Positions 7,710 to 15,815 of a stretch of DNA of 64,000 bases are shown in pieces. The stretch spans positions 336,849 to 400,848 of the forward strand of contig NZ_JAFBCX010000007.1 of the NCBI RefSeq assembly GCF_016907955.1, read 5' to 3'. Source of the DNA: Lentzea nigeriaca (GTDB lineage: Bacteria > Actinomycetota > Actinomycetes > Mycobacteriales > Pseudonocardiaceae). A model generated the notes under the pieces. The model saw nothing but the letters and a program-made list of their open reading frames with translations. It searched no databases and was not told where the DNA came from. The first letter of the stretch is position 1, and every line of letters starts with the position of its first letter. Made by a program: the position numbers and the translations under genes.

Positions 7710-8348
7710 ATGCTCCCGCCCGGCCGGCCTGCTCCCGGCATCGCGCTGATCGACCCAGTGCCGCTCTACCGCGAGGGCCTGTCCGGCCTGATCAGGCGGA
7801 CTCCCGGCCTGCGCTGGCTCGGGTCGACGGGTGATCTCCACGCCGCCGTTCGGCTGCACGAACGCCTGCGCCCCGACGTGCTGCTCGTCGACTCCGTGCT
7901 GGACCCGGTCGGTCACCTGGCCCGCCTGCTGGTCGAACGAGATCCGATGCTGCTGGTCATCGGGCTGGTACGCGATGCGCACTCGCATGCGAACTACGTG
8001 ACGGCCGTGCTGGAGTCGGGTGTGCGCGGAGTCGTGCCGCGCAGCGCCCAGCCGGAGCAGATCGTCCGCGTCATTCTGGAAACCTGCAGGTCGCGCGGCT
8101 ACGTGCACCCCGACCTGCGCCCGAAGGAACGACCGACGCTGACCCGGCGCGAGTACGAGGTGCTCACGCTCATCGCGGACGGCCTGGAGAACCAGCAGGT
8201 CGCCGACGAGCTGATCGTGTCCGTGGAGACCGTGCGCACCCACGTGAAGGGCATCCTGCGCAAGCTGAGCGCGCGTGACCGCACGCACGCGGTCTCGCTC
8301 GCCTACCGATCAGGTCTGCTGATCGGCCGCCCAGCCGTGCTCGAGTAA
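7710..8348 (+). CDS. LuxR/NarL-type regulator with degenerate receiver domain
   Basis: This 212-residue protein has a receiver-like N-terminal half and a NarL-type helix-turn-helix at about 145-205 (LTRREYEVLTLIADGLENQQ to TVRTHVKGILRKLSARDRTH). The receiver keeps a plausible phosphoacceptor Asp (DVLLVDS). However, the acidic pair at its start reads IALIDPVPLYREGL instead of the usual Asp-Asp, and the invariant Lys is replaced (VVPRSAQPEQI). No histidine kinase is adjacent. It may work as a phosphorylation-independent regulator. I chose ATG 7710, 4 nt after GGAGGT; GTG 7704 would lie inside the ribosome site. Its 3' end overlaps the convergent tetR gene by 39 bp. Confidence 0.85.
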   Translation: MLPPGRPAPGIALIDPVPLYREGLSGLIRRTPGLRWLGSTGDLHAAVRLHERLRPDVLLVDSVLDPVGHLARLLVERDPMLLVIGLVRDAHSHANYVTAVLESGVRGVVPRSAQPEQIVRVILETCRSRGYVHPDLRPKERPTLTRREYEVLTLIADGLENQQVADELIVSVETVRTHVKGILRKLSARDRTHAVSLAYRSGLLIGRPAVLE

Positions 8349-8903
8349 CCCGAACACCTCGTCGGCCGCCCGTTCGCGGTCGTCCCGCTCGAAGATCACG
8401 TCGCGTGCCTCCAGGGCGAATCTGGCCAGCGCGGCGCACCTGACGTCGTCCGCCGGAACACCCGCCTCCTCCGCGATGGCCCGCGCCAGCGCGTCCTGGT
8501 GCCGCGTCCACATCCGGTGCCCGTACTCGCGCAACGCGGGCGTCTCCACCACCAGCCGCTGGAAGATCTCGAACTGCGGGTGGTCGGCGTGCCCCCGCGC
8601 CGCCTGCACGAAGTGGTCGCGCAACGCCATCGGGATCGACCTGCCCCCGCGGTTGCGCACCGCGGCGACCAGCGCGGACTCCTGCGCCTCGTCCTCGTCG
8701 AAGACCAGCGCCTCCTTGCTGGGGAAGTGCTTGAACAGCGTCGTCACCGACACGTCCGCCGTGTCGGCGATCTCCTTCACTCCCACCTCGTCGAAACCGC
8801 GCTCGAGGAACAGCCTCGTCGCCGCGTCGGAGATCGACTGACGGGTCTGCAGCTTCTTGCGCTCACGGCGGCCGAGCTCGGTCACCTCTCCACCATATCG
8901 CAT
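8310..8903 (-). CDS. TetR family transcriptional repressor
   Basis: A DNA-binding TetR N-domain is clear: RQSISDAATRLFLERGFDEV, then VKEIADTADVSVTTLFKHFP and SKEALVFDED. The C-terminal ligand domain (about 80-195) is helical and unassigned. The start is either ATG 8903 (used here) or GTG 8885; neither has a perfect ribosome site. The gene is divergent from an FAD-dependent monooxygenase and shares a 63-bp gap with it that holds an inverted repeat, which is typical of a self-regulating repressor controlling a detoxifying oxygenase. Confidence 0.88.
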   Translation of the reverse strand: MRYGGEVTELGRRERKKLQTRQSISDAATRLFLERGFDEVGVKEIADTADVSVTTLFKHFPSKEALVFDEDEAQESALVAAVRNRGGRSIPMALRDHFVQAARGHADHPQFEIFQRLVVETPALREYGHRMWTRHQDALARAIAEEAGVPADDVRCAALARFALEARDVIFERDDRERAADEVFGLLEHGWAADQQT

Positions 8904-8914
8904 TGGTTGAGCAG

Positions 8915-8945
8915 GTTCAAAAGTTGAGTGGTTGCACTTTTGAAC
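8915..8945. promoter_or_regulatory. Inverted repeat, likely TetR operator
   Basis: GTTCAAAAG (8915-8923) and CTTTTGAAC (8937-8945) form a perfect 9-bp inverted repeat with a 13-bp spacer, placed in the divergent promoter between the tetR and monooxygenase genes. It is AT-rich against a GC-rich background. Confidence 0.75.
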
Positions 8946-8966
8946 TCGATACGCTTTCATGGAGTC

Positions 8967-10001
8967 ATGCCCTCACCACGCATCGCCATCGCAGGCGCCG
9001 GACTCGGCGGCCTCACCTGTGCCCGAGTGCTCCAGCTGCACGGCTTCGACGACGTCACCGTGTTCGAGCGCGAGAGCTCGCCCGACGCCCGCCAGCAGGG
9101 CGGCACCATCGACCTGCACGCCGGCAGCGGCCAGGAGGCCATCCGGGCCGCCGGCCTGTTCGACGAGTGGCGCGCGCTCGCCCGGTTCGAGGGCCAGGAG
9201 CAGCGCAGGGTCGACCCCGTCACGGCCGAGCTGATCGAGCATGAGCCACCGGAGGGCGACTTCCGCCCGGAGATCGACCGCGGCCAGCTCAGGAAGCTGC
9301 TGCTCGACTCGCTCGCACCGGGAACCGTCAGCTGGGGCGTCGGCATCGGCTCGGCGCGGCCGGGCGAGGTCACGTTCCTCGACGGCTCCACCGCCACGTT
9401 CGACCTGGTCATCGGCGCGGACGGCGCCTGGTCACGGGTGCGCCGAGCCCTGTCGGCCGCCTCGCCGCAGTACACCGGCGTGATGTTCGTCGAGACCCGG
9501 CACGACGACGACGAGCAGCTGCTCGGCCTCACCGGTCAGGGCACGATGGTCGCGGACGACGAGGGTTTGATGCTGTGGGCCCAGCGCAACAGCGGCAATC
9601 ACATCCGCGCGTACGCGTGCATGCGCGCGCGTGAGGATTGGAGGCCCTCCAACGCCCAACTGCTGGAGCTGTACGCCGACTGGCACCCGTCGCTGCGGGC
9701 GTTCCTCACCGGCGAGCCGATCCACCGCCCGCTGTACGCGCTGCCCGTCCCCCACACGTGGGAACACACACCAGGCGTGACGCTGCTCGGCGACGCCGCC
9801 CACCTCATGCCTCCGCTGGGCGTCGGCGCGAACCTCGCGATGGAGGACGCGGCCGATCTGGCGCTCGCGATCGCCGAGCACGGTGTCCGAGAGGGGGTCC
9901 GGACCTACGAATCTGCCATGTTGCCGCGCGCGGTCGACGCACAGGAGCGCACGAACGCGGGACTGCTCGACATGGTTCCCGAGCGCCCGATACGCGTCTG
10001 A
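8967..10001 (+). CDS. FAD-dependent monooxygenase (TetX/PHBH-like)
   Basis: A 344-residue group A flavin monooxygenase. The Rossmann motif is at the N-terminus (RIAIAGAGLGGLTCARVL), an acidic residue closes the second strand (VTVFERES), the DG motif is LVIGADGAWSRVR and the second FAD motif is VTLLGDAAHLMPPLGVGANL with AMEDAADLALAI following. This class uses NAD(P)H and O2 to hydroxylate aromatic or polyketide-like substrates; TetX members inactivate tetracyclines. The substrate here is unknown. The start is ATG 8967. It is probably controlled by the divergent TetR repressor through the operator at 8915-8945. Confidence 0.88.
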   Translation: MPSPRIAIAGAGLGGLTCARVLQLHGFDDVTVFERESSPDARQQGGTIDLHAGSGQEAIRAAGLFDEWRALARFEGQEQRRVDPVTAELIEHEPPEGDFRPEIDRGQLRKLLLDSLAPGTVSWGVGIGSARPGEVTFLDGSTATFDLVIGADGAWSRVRRALSAASPQYTGVMFVETRHDDDEQLLGLTGQGTMVADDEGLMLWAQRNSGNHIRAYACMRAREDWRPSNAQLLELYADWHPSLRAFLTGEPIHRPLYALPVPHTWEHTPGVTLLGDAAHLMPPLGVGANLAMEDAADLALAIAEHGVREGVRTYESAMLPRAVDAQERTNAGLLDMVPERPIRV

Positions 10002-10078
10002 CCTGCTCTCATGCCCGATCCAGACCACTTCGCGGACTGTCTACTTCGCCACCAGTGGGTGGCCACCCTTGCCGGGGT

Positions 10079-10116
10079 TACTGTCGGGTAATACTCTGTT
10101 GTTACCGGTCAGTAGG
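10079..10116. promoter_or_regulatory. Imperfect inverted repeat upstream of fadE5-like gene
   Basis: TACTGTCGGGTAA (10079-10091) and TTACCGGTCAGTA (10102-10114) match as inverted repeats at 11 of 13 positions with a 10-bp spacer, 39 bp upstream of the start codon. The right arm, TTACCGGTCAGTAGG, shares TTAC-N5-AGTAGG with the operators at 28043-28057 and 30757-30771, suggesting the same TetR regulator. Confidence 0.6.
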
Positions 10117-10152
10117 CGACCCCGCCGCGACCCTGAGGAGTGAGCTGACGAG

Positions 10153-11988
10153 ATGGGCCACTACAAGAGCAACGTCCGGGATCTCGAATTCAACCTGTTC
10201 GAGGTCTTCAACGTGCAGGACCACCTCGGCAAGGGGCCGTTCGAGCAGTCCGACGAGGACACCGCGCGCGGCGTTCTGGCCGAAATGAAGACTCTCGCGG
10301 AGGGTCCGCTCGCGGACTCGTTCGCCGACGCCGACCGCAACCCGCCGAAGTACGACCCGAAGACGTTCTCCGCGACCCTGCCGGAGTCGCTGAAGAAGTC
10401 GTACCAGGCGATCTGGGACGGCGAGTGGTACCGCATGTTCCTGCCCGAGGCGCTGGGCGGCTTCGGCACGCCCCCGTCGGTGGCGTGGGCCGCGTCGGAG
10501 ATGATCCTGGGCGCCAACCCGCCGATCTACATGTACCTGGCGGGCCCGAGCTTCGCGACGGTCGTCTACAACAACGGCACCGAGCGCGACAAGCACTGGG
10601 CGCAGATCATGATCGACCGCGGCTGGGGCGCCACGATGGTGCTGACCGAGCCGGACGCCGGTTCCGACGTCGGCGCCGGCCGCACCAAGGCGATCAAGCA
10701 GGACGACGGTTCCTGGCATATCGAGGGCGTGAAGCGCTTCATCACGTCCGGCGACCAGGACCTGACCGAGAACATCATGCACATGGTGCTGGCGCGCCCC
10801 GAGGGCGAAGGCATCGAGGCGAAGCCCGGCACCAAGGGCCTGTCGCTGTTCCTCGTGCCGAAGTTCCACTTCGACCCGCAGACCGGTGAGCTGGGCGAGC
10901 GCAACGGCGCCTTCGTCACCAACGTCGAGCACAAGATGGGCATCAAGGCGTCCACCACGTGCGAGCTGACGTTCGGCCAGCACGGCGTCCCCGCCAAGGG
11001 CTGGCTGCTGGGCGAGGTGCACGACGGCATCGCGCAGATGTTCGACGTCATCGAGTACGCCCGGATGATGGTCGGCACCAAGGCCATCGCGACGCTGTCG
11101 ACCGGCTACCTGAACGCGCTGTCCTACGCCAAGGAGCGCGTCCAGTCCGCCGACCTGACCCGCATGACGGACAAGACCGCCCCGCGCGTCACCATCACCA
11201 ACCACCCGGACGTGCGCCGCAGCCTGATGCTGCAGAAGGCGTACGCCGAGGGCCTGCGCGCCGTGTACCTGTACACCGCGACGTTCCAGGACAAGGTGAT
11301 GCTCGGCGGCGAGGACGCGGAGCTCGCGGCCAAGGTCAACGACCTGCTGCTGCCGATCGTCAAGGGCGTCGGCTCGGAGCGCGCGTACGAGCAGCTGGCG
11401 CAGTCGCTGCAGACCCTGGGCGGCTCGGGCTTCCTGCAGGAGTACCCGATCGAGCAGTACATCCGCGACTCGAAGATCGACTCGCTGTACGAGGGCACCA
11501 CGGCCATCCAGTCGCTGGACTTCTTCTTCCGCAAGATCATCCGCGACAAGGGCCAGGCGCTCGCGTTCATCAACGGCGAGATCCAGAAGTTCCTCGACAA
11601 CGAGGGTGGCAACGGTCGCCTGAAGGAGGAGCGGGCACTGCTCAAGCAGGGTCTCGAGGATCTGCAGGGCATGCTCGGTGCGCTGGTCGGCTTCCTGACT
11701 TCGTCGCAGGAAGACGTCCGCAACCTCTACAAGGTCGGCCAGAACTCGGTCCGCCTGCTGATGACCGCGGGCGACGTGCTCGTCGGCTGGCTGCTGCTGC
11801 GCCAGGCCGAGGTCGCGCTGGAGAAGCTCGGCGGCACCCCGTCGGCCAAGGACAAGGCGTTCTACGAGGGCAAGGTCGCGGTGGCGTCGTTCTTCGCGAA
11901 GAACGTGCTGCCGGAGCTCACCGCTCGCCGCAAGATCGCCGAGTCCACCGACAACTCGCTGATGGACATCGACGAGAGCGTCTTCTAG
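10153..11988 (+). CDS. fadE5: Acyl-CoA dehydrogenase, FadE5 type
   Basis: At 611 residues this is much longer than ordinary acyl-CoA dehydrogenases and matches the mycobacterial FadE5 length and N-terminus (MGHYKSNVRDLEFNLFEVF). FAD- and substrate-binding motifs include TMVLTEPDAGSDVGAGRTKA, and the catalytic base lies in SLYEGTTAIQSLD, with Glu at residue 447 as in FadE5. The extra C-terminal helical domain (about 480-611) follows. The enzyme catalyses the first, trans-2-enoyl-CoA-forming step of beta-oxidation with broad chain-length range. It is monocistronic, with an inverted-repeat operator upstream and a strong terminator downstream. Its usual partners (fadA2, fabG4, htdX) lie about 16 kb away in this window. 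Confidence 0.93.
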   Translation: MGHYKSNVRDLEFNLFEVFNVQDHLGKGPFEQSDEDTARGVLAEMKTLAEGPLADSFADADRNPPKYDPKTFSATLPESLKKSYQAIWDGEWYRMFLPEALGGFGTPPSVAWAASEMILGANPPIYMYLAGPSFATVVYNNGTERDKHWAQIMIDRGWGATMVLTEPDAGSDVGAGRTKAIKQDDGSWHIEGVKRFITSGDQDLTENIMHMVLARPEGEGIEAKPGTKGLSLFLVPKFHFDPQTGELGERNGAFVTNVEHKMGIKASTTCELTFGQHGVPAKGWLLGEVHDGIAQMFDVIEYARMMVGTKAIATLSTGYLNALSYAKERVQSADLTRMTDKTAPRVTITNHPDVRRSLMLQKAYAEGLRAVYLYTATFQDKVMLGGEDAELAAKVNDLLLPIVKGVGSERAYEQLAQSLQTLGGSGFLQEYPIEQYIRDSKIDSLYEGTTAIQSLDFFFRKIIRDKGQALAFINGEIQKFLDNEGGNGRLKEERALLKQGLEDLQGMLGALVGFLTSSQEDVRNLYKVGQNSVRLLMTAGDVLVGWLLLRQAEVALEKLGGTPSAKDKAFYEGKVAVASFFAKNVLPELTARRKIAESTDNSLMDIDESVF

Positions 11989-12002
11989 GACACTCGCTGA
12001 CG

Positions 12003-12043
12003 ACGGGTCCCGCACCTCCTGCCCGAGGTGCGGGACCCGTTTT
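12003..12043 (+). terminator. Rho-independent terminator of fadE5
   Basis: A perfect 16-bp stem (12003-12018 with 12025-12040) and 6-nt loop is followed by TTTT. It separates fadE5 from the decayed region. Confidence 0.92.
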
Positions 12044-12050
12044 CGTTGCG

Positions 12051-12650
12051 TCAGAACGACATCGCCGACGGTCCGGCCACCGCGCCGAAGTTGAACGCGG
12101 CGGTCGCGTAGGCACCGGCCATCGTGGGCGCTCCGGCCGCGTGGCGCAGCGTCCGCGCGATCAACGTGCTGCCGACGCCGAACGACAGCACGCCGAGCAC
12201 GAAGACCAGCGACAGCAACAACACCGGCTCGCCGCCGAGCTGGTCGAGGCTCAGCCAACCGGCCAGCACCAGCGGTCCGTCGGCCCCAACAGCACCAGCG
12301 CGACGGGCACCCACCACTCGCTAAGCCCGGCAACGTCCGTGATGACCGGGCGAGAAACCTGAAGTGGCCGAACGTTCCGCGTTCACCAGCACGGCGAGCA
12401 CCATGACCACTATGAGCCTCGGCTTGCCGAGGCGCGCCAGTTCCGGTCGCAGCGGTGGCGTCGCGGCGTGCGCCGGTCGTGCCGCAATCCCTTTCAGCAC
12501 ACCGATTGCCGCCGACCCGCAGAGCACGGCGACCGCGAGGAACGTGGCACGCCAACCGAAAGCGGTGCCGAGGACCGAACCTCCTGGCACCCCGGCGATC
12601 GTGGCCGCGGTGTGCCTGACAGGAGTACACCGAGCGCCGGGAGCCGAACT
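12051..12650 (-). pseudogene. Decayed MFS drug exporter (chloramphenicol-exporter-like)
   Basis: Pieces of one MFS transporter are readable in three frames on the minus strand: LGVLLSGT, then AGVPGGSVLGTAFGWRATFL, then PVITDVAGLSEWWVPVALVL, then GPLVLAGWLSLDQLGGEPVL through RTLRHAAGAPTMAGAYATAA. In order these correspond to the middle of a Cmx/CmlA-like exporter (PGG and GWRATF motifs). At least three frameshifts are needed to join them, and both the N-terminal 100 or more residues and the C-terminus are missing. It is clearly non-functional. Confidence 0.78.
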
Positions 12651-12906
12651 GGTGGTCGACCAGGTGTACCAACGCGCCCGGCGCGGCCGCAAAGCCGTGA
12701 TCGTGTGGCAGAAGACAGGTATCCCGCAGGACTCCTGGTTCGAGGGTATGAGTCTGCTTCCCGGCGATCTCCTGCTGCTGCGGGGAACCTCGGGATGGGG
12801 CCAGCACAACAATCTTCTACGTGGGCCGGGGCCAGGTCCTGGCGGGCTGCCGCGGTCCGTGCAGGCAGGCGCTGCCCGCCATCGGCACAGACTCGCGACA
12901 GCCTGA
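12648..12906 (+). pseudogene. Truncated fragment of an unrecognised gene
   Basis: The plus strand carries a coding-like stretch (LVVDQVYQRARRGRKAVIVW, then QDSWFEGMSLLPGDLLLLRG, then GWGQH) with no start codon or ribosome site. A shift of frame near 12807 gives FYVGRGQVLAGCRG. It abuts the MFS remnant at about 12650, so the two appear fused by a deletion or rearrangement. I cannot name the family. Confidence 0.45.
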
Positions 12907-12911
12907 CGGTT

Positions 12912-13703
12912 TCAGCCTCGGAGGGCGCGCGCGGCGACGAAGCAGTAGACGCCGAACGCGGCGATGCCGATCGCGACGGCCGCGAGCAGGTACGGGCCGA
13001 AAGGCTGTTCTGCCAACGTGTGCAGCGCCTTGTCCATGCCGCCGGACTGCTGCGGGTCGGCGTAGATGGCCGCCAGTCCGATGAGGACACCGATCACGCC
13101 GTACGCGACTCCCTTGCCGATCCAGCCGATCCGGCCGACCGGCTCGATCCACGACGGCGCGCGGATCATGTCGAGGTCCTTCTCGAACGACTTCTTGATG
13201 CCTTTGTAGACGATCGCGCCCGCGGTGATGACGACGCCGACCGCGACCGCGCCGACGATCCACTGGCCGCCCGGCCACACCAGCACCTGGGCGGTCACTT
13301 CCTGCTGCTGTTGCGTGGTGTCGCCGGTGGCGCCGCTCGTCGCGTACTTGAAGGCACCGAAGGCGATCGCACCTGAGGTGATCGCGCGGGCGCCGGAGCC
13401 GATCCGTTTGGTGATCCGCTTTCGCTTCTCGCTGCGGTAGCGGTAACCGACGCAGGCCAGGAGTGCCTGCCAGAGCGCGAAGAAGACGAGGCCGATGCCC
13501 ACGGCCCAGAGCAGCCACGCACCGTTTTCGGCGATCTCGGTCAGCGCGCCCTTCGAATCCGTCCGCTCGGCGTCACCGCCGAACGCGACCTGGAGCGCGA
13601 GCCACGCGATGAGCACGTGGACCGCTCCGTACACAACCATCCCCACGCGCCCGAGCGTCTCGACGACCGGGTGTCTTCGCGTCTCATTCGCAACAGTGGC
13701 CAC
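12912..13703 (-). CDS. DUF1206 membrane protein
   Basis: This 263-residue protein has six TM segments arranged as three tandem pairs, each starting with an R-x-G-x-x-x-Y-G-like motif (GRVGMVVYGAVHVLIAWLAL; then GSGARAITSGAIAFGAFKYA; then GRIGWIGKGVAYGVIGVLIG), which is the DUF1206 signature. Between them are basic or polar loops (RYRSEKRKRITKR, DTTQQQQEVTAQ). Function is unknown. It is last in a minus-strand group behind vanW, groES-like and thioredoxin-NHL genes. The only in-frame start upstream of the first TM is GTG 13703, which has no ribosome site and lies within a strong hairpin (13693-13734). Confidence 0.88.
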   Translation of the reverse strand: MATVANETRRHPVVETLGRVGMVVYGAVHVLIAWLALQVAFGGDAERTDSKGALTEIAENGAWLLWAVGIGLVFFALWQALLACVGYRYRSEKRKRITKRIGSGARAITSGAIAFGAFKYATSGATGDTTQQQQEVTAQVLVWPGGQWIVGAVAVGVVITAGAIVYKGIKKSFEKDLDMIRAPSWIEPVGRIGWIGKGVAYGVIGVLIGLAAIYADPQQSGGMDKALHTLAEQPFGPYLLAAVAIGIAAFGVYCFVAARALRG

Positions 13704-13734
13704 GAACGGGTGAATACCCGCGCGTGGCCACTGT
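13693..13734 (-). promoter_or_regulatory. Hairpin enclosing the DUF1206 start codon
   Basis: ACAGTGGCCACG (13693-13704) pairs perfectly with CGTGGCCACTGT (13723-13734); an inner CGGGT/ACCCG stem extends the structure. In the minus-strand transcript the GTG start and the next codons are in the 3' arm. It could terminate vanW transcription or hide the start site. Confidence 0.6.
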
Positions 13735-13751
13735 GAACCCGACGCTCAGCC

Positions 13752-15740
13752 TCAGCCGCCGGCCGGCGGCTCACAGATGATCTTGAACTGCGGATCGTAG
13801 CGGACCGTCCGTGACTCGCTGCGGGACTGGCCGGTACGGCGGTCCGTGATCGTGCGGGTGTCCGTCACCGAGAAGCCGGGCGCGCCGTTGCTCGGCGTGC
13901 AGCCCTCCTTGGAGATCTTCTTCTCCTGCGGCTGGGTCGGGTTGAACTCGCTGCTGGTGGAACCGGTGACGTCGTAGTTCTTGGTGCCCCAGAGCACGAT
14001 CTTGATCGTGGAGGGCGTCCAGATCGTCTGGATGGCGATGCCCGTGTCGTCCGGGTTCGTGAACGCGATGTCGATCAGGCTGTTGCCCGCGCCGTCCATG
14101 AACACGGTGGCCTCGCGGCCCTTCGGGTACCGCGAGATCCAGTAGCTGTGCTCCTTGTGGCCCGCGTCCTTCATGCCCGCGTAGTAGGCCGCATTGTAGA
14201 GCGTGGTCGCGAACTGCGAGATGCCGCCACCGACCGCCTTGCCGGGGATGCCGTTCTCGATGATGCCCGCCTCGACGTAGCCCTGCGCGGTACCGCGGGG
14301 GCCTGTGTACTTGTTGAGGCTGAACGTCTCCTTGGGCTTCACGATCGCGCCGTTGACCTTCTCGGCGACAACCCGGATGTTGACGCCGGAGGCGGCGGCG
14401 AAGCCACCGGTCTGGAACTCGCCGATGACCTCCTTGATGCCCATCTTGTTCGCCTGCTCGGTGGTGACCTTCGCGGGCGTGTGCTTGTACTCGAACTTGA
14501 CCTCGCGCCCGTCGGTCTTCTTCACCGTGTCGAAGTAGGGCTGGAGGTTCTTGTCCCAGTCGAGGTCGAGGCCGTCCACCGACTCCTTGACCGTCGGCCT
14601 GCCACCCTCGAACACGATCTGGGCGTCCTTGCCCTCCTTGACCGTGTCCTTGAGCTGCGGTGCGGCGAACTCGACGAGCTTGTCCTTGTTCGGCTTCACG
14701 TTCAGCGCGCCGCCGTCGCCGGGTTCGAACGCCAGAGTGCCGAAGACCTGCTCGGGCGTGAGGGTCGCGTCCTTGCCCTCACCCTTGATCTTGACCGGAC
14801 CGGAGACCGCGGTCTTGACGACGTCGTTGAGCGCCTTCTCGACGCCCTCCTTGGTCGTCTTGACCGGGGTGAAGTCCACCGGAACCTCGACGGGGCCGCC
14901 GGAGGCCCAGTTCGAGACGACCTTGTTGACGGCCTCCTCGACCTTCAGCTTCTGGCCGGCGTGCGGCTCGACGGCGACGGGGTTGCCGCCCTCGAACTTG
15001 ATCGAACCCTCGATCGGCTCGTGGTCGAGCTTCGGCCGCATCGCCTCGAGCGCGCCGCTGACCTTCGCGTCGTCGCCCTTCGTCGCCACACCGACCTCAC
15101 GGCTGGTGAAGAACGAGGTGATGCGCGTGATCGGGCTGAGCGGCTGGCTGCCCGCGCGGTCGATCGTGGCGTTCCAGTCGAGCTCCAGACCCGCTGCCTT
15201 CGGGTCGAGCTCCGCGGTGACGTCGCCCGCCTTGAGCGCGACGGGCTTGCTCAGGCGCGGGCCGATCTGGTCGCGCAGCTTCTTCTCGGCCTCGTCGTGG
15301 GTCATGCCGCCGACGTCGACGCCCGCCACCGTGACGCCGCGCGGCACGTTGCCGCTGGAGATCAGGATGTCGAGGCCGTAGAGCAGGCCGAACGCGCCGA
15401 CCACGACCGCGGCCACGAGCAGGGCCTTCTTCTTGCCGTTGCGCGGCTTCTCGTCGTCCTCGCCCGGCTCGATCATCACGGGCCCGTAGACGCCGGAGTC
15501 CTCCGGCTTCGGCTCCGGCGGGGTCACCGGCCGCATGTACTCGGTGGCGTCCTCGCTCGCCGGGAAGCCGACGCCGGGCACGGCCGCGGTGACGGTCGGC
15601 TCGTTGTCCGGCTCCTCCGACGGCCACGCCGCCGTGGAGGGGTCCACGGTCACCGGCGAGATCTTCGTCGTCTGCTCGGAGGCGGTGCCTCCGGGGTTGA
15701 CCGGCGGCATCGCTCTCGTCTTGTCAGCGTCGTACGGCAC
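13752..15740 (-). CDS. VanW family protein with peptidoglycan-binding-like repeats
   Basis: A 662-residue bitopic envelope protein. Residues 1-105 are a Pro/Glu-rich cytoplasmic tail, KKKALLVAAVVVGAFGLLYG (about 104-125) is the membrane anchor, and the outside part begins with GNVPRGVTVAGVDVGGMTHD, the first of two YoaR-like putative peptidoglycan-binding domains (about 130-420). The VanW domain follows (about 440-570; VKPKETFSLNKYTGPRGTAQ, GIPGKAVGGGISQFATTLYN). VanW proteins occur with vancomycin resistance in some bacteria but are widespread cell-wall proteins without proven activity, so no resistance should be inferred. GTG 15740 has GGGGAGAGCT in front. It sits in a minus-strand cluster after the groES-like gene. 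Confidence 0.9.
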   Translation of the reverse strand: MPYDADKTRAMPPVNPGGTASEQTTKISPVTVDPSTAAWPSEEPDNEPTVTAAVPGVGFPASEDATEYMRPVTPPEPKPEDSGVYGPVMIEPGEDDEKPRNGKKKALLVAAVVVGAFGLLYGLDILISSGNVPRGVTVAGVDVGGMTHDEAEKKLRDQIGPRLSKPVALKAGDVTAELDPKAAGLELDWNATIDRAGSQPLSPITRITSFFTSREVGVATKGDDAKVSGALEAMRPKLDHEPIEGSIKFEGGNPVAVEPHAGQKLKVEEAVNKVVSNWASGGPVEVPVDFTPVKTTKEGVEKALNDVVKTAVSGPVKIKGEGKDATLTPEQVFGTLAFEPGDGGALNVKPNKDKLVEFAAPQLKDTVKEGKDAQIVFEGGRPTVKESVDGLDLDWDKNLQPYFDTVKKTDGREVKFEYKHTPAKVTTEQANKMGIKEVIGEFQTGGFAAASGVNIRVVAEKVNGAIVKPKETFSLNKYTGPRGTAQGYVEAGIIENGIPGKAVGGGISQFATTLYNAAYYAGMKDAGHKEHSYWISRYPKGREATVFMDGAGNSLIDIAFTNPDDTGIAIQTIWTPSTIKIVLWGTKNYDVTGSTSSEFNPTQPQEKKISKEGCTPSNGAPGFSVTDTRTITDRRTGQSRSESRTVRYDPQFKIICEPPAGG

Positions 15741-15815
15741 AGCTCTCCCCGTTGCCCTGTCTCTGGTGAGGCGGCATATGTGTGTAGCTATCAGGCGCAG
15801 ATCACGAACGGCGGC

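Noticed and set aside
10102..12807. 901-codon open frame on the minus strand
   Set aside because: It is the antisense shadow of fadE5 and the decayed region. The protein is Arg/His/Ala-rich low complexity without motifs, as expected from high-GC antisense frames.
13752..15740. Vancomycin resistance determinant
   Set aside because: VanW-family proteins are common envelope proteins. No vanHAX, vanS or vanR gene is present, so resistance is not supported.
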